Of a stretch of 64,000 bases of DNA, positions 43,120 through 54,963 are shown one piece after another (the first letter of the stretch is position 1; every line of letters starts with the position of its first letter). Source of the DNA: Neoceratodus forsteri (taxonomy: Eukaryota > Chordata > Ceratodontiformes > Ceratodontidae). The notes below the pieces were generated by a model. It was not told the DNA's origin. It saw only the letters and a list, made by a program, of their open reading frames with translations, and made no database searches. The stretch lies in the NCBI GenBank assembly GCA_016271365.2, contig CM057452.1, forward strand, positions 832,628,001-832,692,000, given 5' to 3'. A program made the position numbers and the translations under genes.

Positions 43120-45150
43120 ATGGCTGGATCTGCACTTAGTCAAAGAAACATGCTGCCCTCTGGCAACCGTCATTTGATTTTGAAAAATCATCAGCAGATC
43201 AACTTAACCCAAACCAGTGAATCTGAGGTGGAATATAATAACTCAACAGCTTTTTTAAGGGACAGCTCATTATCTCCACCACCGTGTCCTCCACCAACTC
43301 AGCAAATACAGCTCAGATGCAGCAACAGGGAGACCCATTTCTGAGGAGATACAATTGGGTATAGAGGGGCAGGCAGTGGCAGCAGAGGTAGCAAACAGAG
43401 GATGACGTCAGATGCAAGAGCAACAGCAGGGATACTACAGTACCAGAGATCCGGCAGCAGGAGATGTTATTAAATGTCATTAACATCTCGAGCTGTACTT
43501 TGACAGCAGGTATCTGTCCTTTAAAAGGGACTTTCATTTATCCCAATGAAGCATATTAATCTGTTTGAAACTATTGTGGATTTGCACAGTCTTACAAGGC
43601 TTCTTAATATCAAGAGTTTTTTTTTTGCATTTGAAAGGGTTAACAGGGCCAATATGGGGGGGGGTCTACAGTATAATATTTTATCTCTCATTAGGACACT
43701 GTGGTCTCAGTGGATTTGCAGCAACTATGACAGTAAAGCATCGGAGAGACAATTTTCTAAGACACCTGTCTTTTATACTCCTAATAATCATGCAGTTCTG
43801 CCATTTGAAAAGGTGTGTGAGCAACAACTTGAGGAACTTTCTAAACATCCCAAAAGTCCCCTTTTTGTGAACTGCTCAACGGGGGGATACCAAGCACTAT
43901 GGAGTTTAAGGGACAATAAGGAAATTACAATAAAACCTGCAGACAATGGGGGGGGGGGCTGGTAATCCAGGATACCACCAAGTATATGATAGAGGTCAAA
44001 CACCAACTTACTGACTGTCATTTCTACTTCCCTTGAATAGTGATCCCACTCTGTTTTATAAAGCAGAAACTGATGCTCTGTTTAAAAGTGCTAAGGATGA
44101 GGGTGTAATTTCTGAAAAAATATGGGTTTTATCACTATCTTCCTTATCAGGGTTGTCATATATACCATCCCAAAGATCCACAAATCTCTCACCTCACCAA
44201 CTGCATGCCCCATTGTGGTCTCTGTGGGTTCTCTTATGGAGCCAGTTGCAAAATGTGTTGATGTCCACATAAAGGCCTTGTCCATCAGTCTCCCCTCATT
44301 CGTTTGTGGCACCTCAGACATTCTTAATCATATTGCAGGTCTGAGGGTAGAAGCTAATTAGTTCTTATTACCAGTGGATGTGGATTCACTATATACTTAT
44401 ATTCCACATGAGTGGGGACTGCTGGCTTTGGAAAGGCATTCGGAAGGGCTAGTACTCCAGCCTTGAATGAATTGATGGTTCTGTTCACAGAAAAAGTGCT
44501 GAAGTGCAGTGCTTTCCCCTTTATGGGCTTCCATTACCACTAGGTTAAAGGCACTGCAATGGGGGCAGTTATTGCCTCTAATTATACGAATATCTGCCTG
44601 GGAGAATGGGAAAGAGCAGTTGTGTTTAATTCCACTGAGAATCTGTTTGCTGATAAGATGGTGATCTGGAGAACATATATTGATGATGTTTGTATGGTGT
44701 GGCAGAGAACAGCGGAGGAGTTAGAGGCCTTTAAATCTTTGCTGGAAGCTTCCAATCCAAATTTGAAGTTTAGTTTGTCTTACAGCCTCAGTAACATCAA
44801 TTTTCTAGATGTTAATATCTGTAAGATGGAGTTTGGTTGTTTGGGTTTGAAATTGTTTCAAAAACCCACCAAGAGGAACTCACTCTTCCATTTCAGCAAC
44901 TGTCATCACTGCCACACCATAGACAACATCCCACAAGTCAATTTTACCAGGTCAAGAGTAATTGTTCCACTGCAGAAGAATATCAGATCCATGCTGATGA
45001 TCTGGAGGGCACATTTTTGTAACAGGGGTTATTCTGCCCACACCATTCAGAGAGCAAGAAGGTTGGCAGATCAGAAAACCAGGAAAGCTTTGCTTCAGGT
45101 TCAAGATGGATAGTCGGACACTTGGTATAATGTGATTAACGGTTAGTACT
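43120..45150 (+). pseudogene. Penelope-like element: N-terminus and reverse transcriptase
   Basis: The frame opens at 43120 (MAGSALSQRN). After shifts, blocks typical of Penelope RTs follow: INLFETIVDLHSLTRLLNIK (about 43549-43608), LRDNKEITIKPADNGGG (43910-43950), TIPKIHKSLTSPTACPIV (about 44161-44214), LLPVDVDSLYTYIPHEWG (about 44366-44420), MGAVIASNYTNICLGEWE (44559-44612), TYIDDVCMVW (catalytic YIDD, about 44677-44706) and KPTKRNSLFHFSNCH (about 44862-44910). Penelope RTs resemble telomerase RT and are followed by a GIY-YIG endonuclease, which lies 9.8 kb away at 54965. At least six frame breaks make it inactive. Confidence 0.85.
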
Positions 45151-45812
45151 TATATTTATTTATTTATTGAAAGTTGTTGACTGGATAGGCCCACTGAGAC
45201 AACAGGGTCCCTTTTTCAGGGGCGACCCAGAATTATTTACATTTAATAAAGACATCAAAAGCATGCAGGAGACAAAGGCAGAGCATTAATTACATTGAAT
45301 AAAGGCATCAAAAACATACAGGAGACAAAGGCAGAACAAGCAACAGTAAAGGTACTCAGTTATACAAAGTTAGTAAACAAGGCTAGCAACCACAAATCAA
45401 TTTCAGCAGCAAGACATATCACATGCAGAAAAGGGGGGAGTAATTGCAATTCTGTTGGCAAGAGCTGGACACCAACTCGGCAGAAGGGGTACTTGGGTTA
45501 GGAGCTAATCAGTGGGCAGCTTGGACTAGAGGGTAGGCCCAAGTGTTCAGGAGGATACACAGGAAATAAGACGCCACCACTTCAAGTACAAGTGCAGTGA
45601 TTTACCACAAGCAAGTGGGATTTTAGAGCATTTTTGAATGATTCCAAGGTAGAGCAGTTCATCACCACTGTAGGTAGGCTATTCCAGAGGGCTGGGGCAG
45701 AGATGGCGAAGGACCTGTCACCAGCACGGGGTCTGGACCTAGGGACTTCCAGGGCAAGGTGGGTAGCAGACCTGAGATCATACTTAAATGACTTGAACTG
45801 GAGAAGTCCATT
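45150..45812 (-). mobile_element. L2-like LINE 3' end, copy C
   Basis: The minus-strand 3' end (45155-45235) has a stem-loop CCCCTGAAAAAGGG flanked by GGGTC and GACCC, then TAAATAAATAAATATAA. Upstream, 45600-45790 encodes SATHLALEVPRSRPRAGDRS, then FAISAPALWNSLP, the normal C-terminus of L2/CR1-like RTs. A 55-bp direct duplication, ATTAAATAAAG/ACATCAAAAGCATGCAGGAG, occurs at 45246 and 45293. The 5' end abuts the 3' tail of copy B. Confidence 0.7.
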
Positions 45813-47755
45813 TATTTATTTATTTAGTGATTTGGAAAAGACCTTTGAGCACAAGCTCTTTTACAAAGGTTCCACGTCATAGATTGTAAAACAAAGAACA
45901 ATAGGAGAAAGCAAAGGTACATTAAAATGAATGATACAGCTTGGATTCAGAACTTACAGAATAACTCAGAACATAGGTACAAGTTAAAATAACAAGAAAA
46001 ACACTTTATGAGGGGTGTGTGTGTGTGTGTGGGGGGAATAAGCAGCCACAGAGTGCCTTGTCAGTAGTTCTGAGGGACGGGGATAGCTGGCAGTGGGGTG
46101 AAGAAAGGAGGTATGAGAGAGTGGTATGTAATGCGGTGGAGGTGAAGGGTGGAGCTTGGGGAGGCTGATAATTTGGCCATTTTGAAAGCAAGACAGAGAG
46201 TAGGATAGGCAGGTCTTGCCTCAAGTGTTGGTCAGTTCAGTGAGGTGAGAAGATTACAGTGGTGATCATGGGGATGAGCTGCAGCTGCAAAGTGAGCAAT
46301 TTTGTGATAGAGGACTCTGAATTTTGGCAAGTTCAGTGCCCTGGAGAGATTGTATTAGGGGAGCACCATAAAGAAGAACTGAAAGGATGGTTCCGGTAGT
46401 GATTGCCAAGCGAGCTTCATTGGAGAGGAGCCCACCTAGTCTGTATAATAGACCAATTGTTTGTTGGAGGATCTTGGTGGTAACCTCAATGTGTAAATTT
46501 AGGGTTAACTCTTGGTCCAGGTGTATGCCAAGATATTTTATGGATGCACAGACCTCCAATTTAGTGCTGTTGGAGGAGGAGGAGATGTGTAGAAGGTTAG
46601 ATCTATAGGCTCCCAGGCGTTTGGGGCCAAAGAGCATGGCCTTGGATTTATTTAGGTTGCGAATCAGTTTATTATTCCCAAGCCATTTTTCCAATGTTCT
46701 GAAATCCATATTGAGGTTCTGATTAATTTGGTTGATATCCTTTGAGCTCCTGTGGATGACAGCGTCGTCTGCATAGAGTTGGTTGTTGGCCCCTCCGCAA
46801 TGATTGGACATGCTGTTTATGAAGATAGTAAATAGTAGGGGTCTGAGGATGGATCCTTGGGGGACTCCTTGGTTCACTGGCCTAATGACGCATGTTGTAC
46901 CCTCCATCTTACCAGCTGTTTTCTCTTACAGAGGTAGTGTTGAAACCAGGAAGAGGCAAGGGAGTCCAGACCGAGGTTCCCAAGGCAAGCGATGAGGAGA
47001 TCATGGTTCACCAAGTCAAAGGCTTTTGTTAGGTCAAGTAATAGAGCTCCAGTGGCTAAACCTTGATCCAAAGCCCCAAGTACTTCTGATGTGAACTTGA
47101 CAAGGGCTGTGTTGGTCCCATGGTTTTTCCTGAATCCATGCTGTGCATCCAAAAGTAGGTGGTGGATTTCAATGTAGTCAACCATCTGTCTAAGCACAAG
47201 CCTCTCCAGTGTTTTAACAAGCATGCTGTGTATGGATATAGGTCAATAATTTTCAACATGGTCTTTGGGCCTGCCTTTGTGAATGGGGTTTCTGTGGCCA
47301 CTTTCCACTTAGTGGGAAATTGCCCCAGCAGAATGGACTTGTTAAATAGGTTCCTGAGTGGAGTCGCAATAATTGGGGCAACCATTTTCAGAAACTTGGG
47401 CTCCAGCTTGTCGAATCCTGGAGAGCCATCTGGTTTGATGATGCTTTGCAGAGAGAGGACTTCCTTCTGAGAAATCAGGCGGAAATGGAACTTGGGACCG
47501 GTGAGAGCATCAGAGGGACAGAAGTTCCTGGTTCCAGGTGCAGGATCTATGTATATGTCCTGGTTGGTGAAGAAGCTGTTATATGCATTTGCTAGCTCTT
47601 CTGGATAAGACATCAGGTTGCCATCAACTGAGATGCTTTGGGGTGCTTCTGCTGAGGTTTGGAGGCACCTGATATAATACCTTTTAGCATGTTTTAACTC
47701 TTTTTTACAGCTGTTCCTCAGGGTTCTGTATATTAGCCAATTAGTGTGTTCACCT
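45813..47755 (-). pseudogene. L2-like LINE copy B: reverse transcriptase and 3' tail
   Basis: Reading on the minus strand: the EN-RT linker EHTNWLIYRTLRNSCKKELK (47750-47690), SPGFDKLEPKFLKMV and RNLFNKSILLGQFPTKWK (47420-47290), DYIEIHHLLLDAQHGFRKNH, LDLTKAFDLVNHDLLIACL (about 47045-46989), VNQGVPQGSILRPLLFTIF (about 46884-46828), NNQLYADDAVIH (catalytic YADD, about 46791-46756) and IKYLGIHLDQELTLNLH. The type 2 hairpin tail lies at 45813-45890. Frame breaks occur near 47220 and 46900. It is the downstream half of an element whose endonuclease half lies at 53375-54365. Confidence 0.85.
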
Positions 47756-47949
47756 ACATAGAAACATAGAATTTGATGGCAGATAAGGACTGCTTGGCCC
47801 ACCAAGTCTGCCCATTTCCCTACCTACTGGATAAGCTGCAGATCCTAGTTAACCAGCAGCCTACTTCTTCATACCCCCACCACCTAGAATGGCCTTATGA
47901 CTGTCCCATGCATGCTTGAATTCCACCACTGATTTTGACTCCACAACCT

Positions 47950-50700
47950 CCTCCGAAGAGCGTTCCATGCATCCACAACCCTCTCTGTGAAAAATACTTC
48001 CTTAAATTACCTCTGAGCCGCCCCCCATCTTCAAATTGTGCCCTCTTGTTCTTGCACACCCTTTTTTTTGAAAGATGCTACCCTCTTGGACTTTGTTGAT
48101 TCCCTTGAGGTACTTGAATGTTTCTATCATGTCCCCCCTCTCCCTCCTTTCCTCGAGGCTATACATATTAAGCTCCTTTCGTCTCTCTTCATATGTCTTC
48201 CGGTGCAGACCCTGCACCATTTTAGTTGCCCTCCTCTGGACAGCTTCCATCCTATCTATGTCTTTGCAGAGATTGGGTCTCCAGAACTGCACACAGTACT
48301 CCAGATGGGGTCTCACCAGCTGTCTGTACAGAGGGATAATAACTTCCTGTTTTCTACTGGTGATGCCTCTCCCTATGCATCCCAGTATTCCCCCAGCCCT
48401 CCTTGCTGCCCTCTCACATTGCTTGCCCACCTTTAGGTCACCTGATATGACTACCCCCAGGTCCCTTTCCATTTTTGTTGTTGTTAGTATCTCACCCCCC
48501 ATTGTGTACTCTTCCCCTGGGTTTTTGTTTCCCAGGTGCATTACCTTGCACTTCTTAGCATTGAATCTAAGCTGCCATACATTTGACCATTCCTCTAACC
48601 TTGCCAAGTCCCTTCTCATCCTTTCCACCCCACCCTGTGCATCAACACTGTTTCAGATCTTTGTGTCATCTGCAAAAAGGCACACTTTTCCTTCCAGTCC
48701 CTCTGCAATGTCACTGATGAAGACATTAAAAAGGACTGGACCCAATACTGAACCCTGCGGTACCCCACTAGTAACCCCTCTTTCTTCAGAGTGGATTCCA
48801 TTTACAATTACCTTCTGTGTCCTGTTGTGCAGCCAATGTTTTACCCAGGCTACCACCCTGGGACCCACTCCCAGGCTGGTTAATTTGACTATTAATCTTT
48901 TGTGTGGGACTGTGTCAAATGCCTTGCTAAAGTCTAGGTAGGCCATGTCCACAGCCCTCCCTGGTCTACTACTTTGGTCACCCAGTCAAAGAAATCTATT
49001 AGATTCGTCTGACATGACCTTCCCGCTGTGAACCCATGCTGCCTTGGGTCCTGTGCTCCACTGGCCTCTAGGTACTCAACTATTCTTTCCTTCAGAAGTG
49101 ACTCCATCACTTTCCCTACCACAGAGGTCAGACTGACAGGTCTGTAGTTTCCTGCCTCTGTCTTGGTCCCACTTTTGTGAAGGGAATCACATCCACCTTC
49201 CTCCAGTCCTCGGGTACCACACCATCCTCCCATGATTTATTAAAAAGAGTAGCCAGTGGTTTCACTAGTTCCTCCCTTAATTCTTTTAGATTCTGGGGTG
49301 AATTCCATCAGGACCCATTGCTTTGTCCACCTTCAGTTTTAGGAGTTCTTGCAGAACCCTTTCTTCTGTGAAAGGACTGGGATCGACCCCCTATCAAAGT
49401 GCTTCTGTTAATTGGATTAGGCACTTCCCTCCTCTTTGTGAATACTGAGCAGAAATATTCATTCAGTATCCTGCTTTTCACTGTCCCCTCTGCCCACCAC
49501 CGTTCATTCTATTCAGCCTCATTATCCCTCTCTTTGTCTTTCTCGCTCGCTGATGTACCTATAAAGGTTTTATCCCCTTCTTAACTGAGTTGGCTATCTT
49601 TTCCTCAGTTTGGGCCTTTGCTATTCTGACTTCCCTCCTGCTTCCTTCTGCCTTAACTGGTACAGCTCTCTGTCCTGCTGTTTCTGTGTTTCTTATACTT
49701 CCAGAATGCTATCTTTTCTTCCTGACTTTCCAGCCACCTCTTTTGAGAACCATAGTGGCTTTTCTTTCTTTTGATTTGTTTATTGCTTCACACAAGGCTT
49801 GTTGCCTTTGTGATGGCAGTTTGATGATTCCCATTGTTGCTCCACTTCCTTCTAGCCTGTTTGCTAGTGCTTTTCTGAGCACTCTCCCATCTTCAAAGTC
49901 AGCCCTCCCAAAGTCCAGTACCCTCACTTTTGTATGGCTTGACTCTGTAGCTGAGTTTAAGTGAACCACACTGCTTGATGGTCACTTGTCCCCAGATGGC
50001 AACTCACTTCTAGATCTGAGATCCTATCGCTGCCCCCGTTTGACAGTACGAGGTCTAAGATTGCTCCCTCACGAGTGGGTTCCAAAACTAGCTGTCTAAT
50101 GCCTGCCACCTGTAGGGCATCAAGAATGGTCCTGCTCTTGGATGTGGCTGCAGCAAATGTGCTCCAGTTAACATCTGGCACATTCAGGTCTCCCAATTAA
50201 CAGTATCTCCCCTTTCTCTGCCATTCTAAGAATGCCTTCTATCATATCCTTGTCCATTCCCTCCCCCTGACATGGGGGTCTGTACACAACCTCTGTGCGG
50301 ATTGTGGTGCTCTTTCCAGTCTCCAAGGTGACCCACAGTGCCTCCTCTCCTCCCTGTTTACTCTTTTGTTCAGTTACTTTTATCCCTTCCTTTACATAGA
50401 GAGCTACTCCTCCCCCTCTTCTCCCCTGCCTGTCTCTCCTGTAGGTTATGTACCCTGGTATGATAGCATCCTAGTCATGGTTCTCTGTGTACCATGTTTC
50501 GGTGACTGCTACGATATCCAGGCATCCCTCTTCCATCAAGGCCACCAGCTCAGGGAGCTTGTTGCCCAGACTACGGGCATTGGTACTCATTACCTTCCAT
50601 TTCCTGATTGCCTTATTCCCTTTTGCCCCATCCCTGTCCTTCATGCCTTTGTCACTTTCTCCATTTACCCCTGCCCTTCTCCCTATTGACACCTCTTTGT
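47950..50700 (-). pseudogene. CR1 copy B ORF2: APE endonuclease and reverse transcriptase
   Basis: On the minus strand: the EN N-terminus VMSTNARSLGNKLPEL and IVAVTETWYTENHD (50590-50471), GDLNVPDVNWS (50193-) and LGTSDHQAVWF (49990-), a linker, RT blocks [58 protein letters not shown] (48943-48890), [20 protein letters not shown] (48778-48719), CLFADDTKI (catalytic FADD, 48679-48653), then frame 48628-48002 for the thumb and C-terminus (KKCKVMHLG, LGCIGRGITS, RRATKM). All catalytic motifs are present. Frameshifts near 50470-50200, 49960, 48940 and 48640 break it. Confidence 0.85.
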
Positions 50701-50780
50701 TGGTGTTTGCCGCACTTACTACCGTGATTATTTGGGGGGGCTAGGATTTCCCTGCTCCTTTCCAGTGCCTCCCCCCTTGG

Positions 50781-51700
50781 CTAGTTTAAAAGCTTGCCAA
50801 TGAAGCATTTAAACCTATCACCTAGGATCCTGGTTCCCCTCCCGGACAGATGCAGCCCATCATGCCAGTATAGGCTTGCATCACTCCAGGTGAACCCCCA
50901 GTCCCCAATGAAGCCAAATCCCTGAGCTCCACACCTGCTTTTCAACCACTGATTGAATCCCATGGTGCAGAACACTCTAGCCTCTCCTATGCCATAGATG
51001 GGCAGCACCTCCGAGAAGGTTACCGTGCGTGCTACTTGACTAAGGCCCCTCCCCAATTCCACAAACTCTTCCTGCACTTCTCGAATCCCTTTCTTAGCCA
51101 GGTCATTTGTCCCTAGGTGGACAATGACATCCAGCTCCTTCCCCTGTGCAGCTGCTCCAGCATCCTGAGGATTCGCTCCCTGTCCCTCCAAGCCATGGCG
51201 CCCAGGCAGGCACCTTACCTCCCTCTTCCCTTCCTCCCCAGTTCTACCTTCCTAACAATGCAGTCCCCACCAGGAGTTGTTTCTTCCCCTGCAGGGTCCC
51301 CTGCCACCCTCCTGTGGGTCTCCCTTGTGGAGGTTCCCAGCATCCTCCTTGGTCTCTACCGCGGGTGTCTCCATAGAGGAACCACACTTTGCCAGAATGG
51401 CATAGGAATTGTGGAGAGGTACAACTGGAGGGATGTGCCTCTGTTCCACCACCCTCACCCTCCTGAGCCTGTGGTCCAACCGCTCCTCTTCTTGGCAACC
51501 TCTGAGGCAGCGAGCAGTGGCACTGGTGGTCCCTGGATGGAAGAGGAGGTCCCACAAATCCTGGCCAATTCAGCCTGGAGATGAGCAACCTCCTCCCTCA
51601 GCCCAGAGACGTGCCTGCAGATGGGACAACACCACATCCTCCAGAATGTCTCCCAGAAGACTGCTGCTCCACAGCCACTGCACTGCACCACTGCAATCAT
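50781..51700 (-). pseudogene. CR1 copy B ORF1: zinc finger and SGNH esterase
   Basis: Frame 51700-51455 starts MIAVVQCSGCGAAVFWETFW and continues with CCPICRHVSGLREEVAHLQA, a PHD-like cysteine cluster followed by a short coiled coil. Frame 51191-50781 encodes VIVHLGTNDLAKKGI (esterase GxND block), then WHDGLHLSGRGTRILGDRF (last block with D..H), ending LLN-stop at 50781. CR1 ORF1 proteins with both domains are known. A frameshift near 51455 separates the two halves. The ORF1 stop lies about 90 bases upstream of the ORF2 frame. Confidence 0.8.
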
Positions 51701-52439
51701 GTCTTATTTCTGGCCCCTTAACTGTTTGCAATCCTTACTCTTTCCTCTGTTTTTGTTTTCTCTCTCTCCTTACTTTCTGCCTGTGTGCCCTTTAAGCTCC
51801 TGATTGTCCTGTTCTGAGACAAGAATATCCTATATTTCTCAGTAGACCACTTACTTTCTCAGAGGCAGACCTCCAGCAGCTAGAGGGGCGGAGAGCTACT
51901 CTTGCCCTTCTAGGATGGTGGGTCTTGGTGGTTCTGTGATCACTCACTTTCTGCTCCCAAACAGGAAGTTCCTGTTGTCAGTCAAATCCTGTGCCTATAA
52001 AATAGAACTAGCTTTGGGTGGGGGTGGAGGGAGGGAAGGAGGGCAATATAGCCCCAGTAGAAGTTCAGTCACACAGCAGTCCTTTCTCCTGGTGTCTTCT
52101 GCCAAGCTATTAGCAGAATCTTTCTAAGGCAGTCTTTAAATGTAGCTTCCTTCTAGCTAAGCCATTCCCCCTACTTACTAGATCTTTCTACAAGTAATTT
52201 AAACCTCACAGCAGTTAAGTTCTTTCAATCACCTGAGATTTACACCTAGATAACTGTTCATATACCCATTCAGTTCAGTTAACCCAGACAAACACACACT
52301 TTTTTTTTGTTTTGTATGTTAGTTTTTTTTTTTACCCTAAATTAAAGGTCCAAGGTCCAAGTAAAAAAATTATTCTACTTTAGTCCCAGCAGAGAAGTCC
52401 AGTCACACAGCAGTCCTTTCTCTTGGTGTCTCCAGCCAA

Positions 52440-53374
52440 TTCTTTACCCAGGATGTCATCTTGGGACCCACTCTCAGGCTGGCTAACTTGTATATTAATC
52501 TTTTGTGTGGGACTGTGTCAAATGCCTTGCTAAAGTCTAGGTAGGCCATGTCCACAGCCCCTCCCTGATCTACTACTTTGGTCACCCAGTCAAAGAAATC
52601 TATCAGATTTGTCTGACATGACCTTCCCACTGTGAATCCATGCTGCCTTGGGTCCTGTGCCCCTCTGGCCTCTAGATACTCGACAGTTCTTTTCTTCAGA
52701 AGTGATTCCATCATTTTCCCTATCACTGAGGTTAAACTAACAGGTCTGTAATTTCCTGCTTCTGCCTTGCTCCACACTTTTGTGAAGGAATCATCTTCCT
52801 CCTCCAGTCCTCGGGTACCACCCCATCCTCCCATGATTTGTTAAAAGGGTAGTCAGTGGTGTCACTAGTTCTACCCTTAGTTCTTTTAGAATTCTGGGAT
52901 GAATCCCATCAGGCCCCATTGCTTTGTCCACCTTCAGTTTTAAGAGTTCTTTCAGAACCCTTTCTTCTGTAAATGGGCTGGTATCAACTTCTGTATCCAG
53001 AGTGTTTCTACTGTTTATTTTAGGTACCTCCTCTTCATTTGTAAATACTGAGCAAAATATTTGTTTAGTATCTCTGCCTTTTCATAGTCTCCTCTGCCCA
53101 CCCTCCCTCCCTTTATTAAGCCTCACTATCCCTCCCTTGGTCTTGCTTCGTTCCCCGATGTACCTATAAAAGGTTTTATCCCCCTTCTTAACTGAGTTGG
53201 CTATCTTTTCCTCGGTTTGGGCCTTTGCTGTTCTGACTGCCTTCCCAGCCTCCTTTTGCTTTAACTGATACAGTTCTCTGTCCTGCTCCTTTTTTGATTC
53301 CTTGTACTTCCTGAATGCTTTCTTTTTCTCTTGAACCTTCACTGCCTGAGCATTTGTATTTGTCCCATGCCTTG
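52440..53374 (-). pseudogene. CR1 copy A: internal ORF2 fragment
   Basis: On the minus strand: EKKKAFRKYKESKKEQDREL (53330-53270), KTFYRYIGERSKTKGGI, GTRGLEEEDDSF, AGNYRPVSLTSVIGKMMESL (52768-52710), [20 protein letters not shown] (52656-52597) and [20 protein letters not shown] (about 52552-52493). It then ends abruptly at WVKNW (about 52440), where copy B's 5' UTR begins. It has no 5' or 3' end of its own. Both sides of the combined CR1 block are L2-like copy B. Frame changes occur near 53100 and 52840. Confidence 0.8.
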
Positions 53375-54365
53375 TCTCTGAGCTTCATTTGCCTTCTTCT
53401 ATCTTGATCCAACCAGTATGCACATTTGCCTCGGATGCTCCATTGTTTTAGCGGGGTGTGCTCATTAAAGACACTTAAGGAGTTATGGGTAAAGAAATCA
53501 AGAGCCATGTCGGAGTTGTAGAGATTGTTGAGATCCACCCAGTGTAGCCCTCTCAGATCATTGAGAAAGTCATTGGGAACTAACCTCGATAGGTCCCGAG
53601 CAAGTAGGATCTTAGGGGGAGTGTTTGGGGAGTTGTTCCTCCTGATGCAAAAGATAGGAGAGTGGTCACTGAAAAAGTCTGGCAACAAACCCACTGCTTT
53701 AAATCTGGCTGGTCGGTTTATCAGTAACCGGTCGAGAAGAGTATGATTTCCAGTCTTAGGGTTAGGCCTCGTGGGTTCGCTGATTAGCTGAGTAAGAGAC
53801 ACATTAGTTAGAGTTGATTTGTTTACTACATTGCTCAACCAGTTTAGGTTAAAGTCACCCATAAGAATAAGTTCCCCCACAGGGTTGTTGGTCAACTGAC
53901 TGATGAGGAATTTCAGTTCACATTTAACCACCTTAGGTGGGTTGTAGGTGCATCCAGTTGTTATGGATTTGGTCCCACCCAGAGCGAGCTTGACTAGGAG
54001 ACACTCAGAATCCCTATTATCCAACCAAGGCAGACTAATATTAAGAGCATCTAGGGAGCTCTGGACATACATAATCACTCCACCGCCTTTTCTGTTTGTT
54101 CTGTCCTTCCGGAAAATGGAGTATCCTGGGATGTGGATCTTATGGGTGAATATGTAGGGTTTAAGCCAGATTTCTGTGATTCCAATGACATCTAGGGAGT
54201 AGCGATCCATCCAGGATTTGAGTTCATGTAATTTAAGTTGCAGGCTGCAAATATTCATCTGAACTATTTTCAGACCTTTGGTGAGCTTCCATAATGGGTC
54301 CGAGGGGGAGGAGATCCTGAAACTGGAGGTTCCTGGGTTCATTTCAATATCTCCTGAGAGGTGAA
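53375..54365 (-). pseudogene. L2-like LINE copy B: 2A-like leader and APE endonuclease
   Basis: The frame 54342-53375 is open for over 320 codons. It starts in the leader (LVLHLSGDIEMNPG before the ATG-containing motif) and continues with IVQMNICSLQ (Asn block), GITEIWLKP (Glu block), RKGGGVIMYV, TGCTYNPPK, LILMGDFNLNWLS (GDxN block) and FFSDHSPIFCI (SDH block). After the endonuclease comes a basic linker, RRRQMKLRDKAWDKYKC, where the CR1 block interrupts. The same linker resumes at 47750. The endonuclease itself looks intact, which makes this the best preserved EN in the window. Confidence 0.85.
54328..54351 (-). other. 2A-like motif with changed last residue (DIEMNPGT)
   Basis: The minus-strand codons read D-I-E-M-N-P-G-T, matching D(V/I)ExNPG but with Thr in place of the final Pro. 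The preceding LVLHLSG fits the leader context of the plus-strand copy at 10195. The final Pro is essential in known 2A peptides, so skipping is expected to be lost. Confidence 0.85.
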
Positions 54366-54960
54366 GAACAAGTTTTCTTAGGTACCTAGGCAGATGGAGT
54401 GTGGGCCATCTGGGTCATACTGATGCACCCGTTAGGTAGGAAGCCAACTTTTAGCAGTTTCCCATTGCCCTGAGACCATGGAGAGTAACAAACCCAGGAG
54501 AGTAGGCCATTATCGAATGAAATGAACAGGTATGTGTTTGGCTGTCCTTCAACTTGCTGTAGTCAGGTGCGGGGCATGGGGAGAGACTTAAGTCCAAGAT
54601 GACAAGAGAGATGATGATGCTGGCAGGAGTCAACCAACCATTGGGCAACATGATTTGACACAGGGTGGGGGGGGCGTGAGGTAAGGGCATGGGAGTGCAG
54701 AGACTAGGCAGGGGGCAGTCGTGCCAACTATGACAGCACACTTAATAACCATAAATTGTTAGAAAATACAGTCACGTAGAAGGGATGAAGGTTGAGAAGA
54801 CTGTTGAGGTAATTGATAGAGGATGTAAGATTTGAGGAGAGTCGGTGGTGAAAGGCGAGGGGTGAGTGCCTAGAGCGGAGAGAAAGAATAGGAAGCAAGA
54901 TGAATATGAGAGTAGGAGAGCTATAAAGTAAGAGATTAGAGTGGATGACAGGCCCCAAGG
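54366..54960 (-). other. 5' leader region of L2-like copy B
   Basis: This lies between the 2A-like motif and the resumed Penelope element. A minus-strand frame, 54741-54451, is open (SIIISLVILDLSLSPCPAPD) but not continuous with the endonuclease frame. It occupies the position of the leader (9750-10180) of the other 2A-bearing copy. The two leaders are not obviously alike in sequence. Confidence 0.5.
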
Positions 54961-54963
54961 GAT

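Larger units (their letters stand above)
47756..52440 (-). mobile_element. CR1 LINE copy B, near full length
   Basis: The reverse-orientation CR1 runs from a 5' UTR with two related copies of a 50-bp segment (52390-52440 and 52060-52110) through ORF1 (51700-50781) and ORF2 (50700-about 47950) to a 3' end with TTCTATGTTTCTATG (47757-47772). At about 4.7 kb it is close to the expected length of an intact CR1. The two ORFs have only scattered frame breaks, so this is among the youngest elements in the window. It sits inside L2-like copy B. Confidence 0.85.

Noticed and set aside
48075..48941. A 288-codon open frame on the plus strand
   Set aside because: It is the antisense of CR1 ORF2, whose minus-strand RT motifs are clear.
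50781..51191. Host SGNH hydrolase gene
   Set aside because: The esterase domain is the second half of CR1 ORF1, directly upstream of CR1 ORF2 on the same strand.
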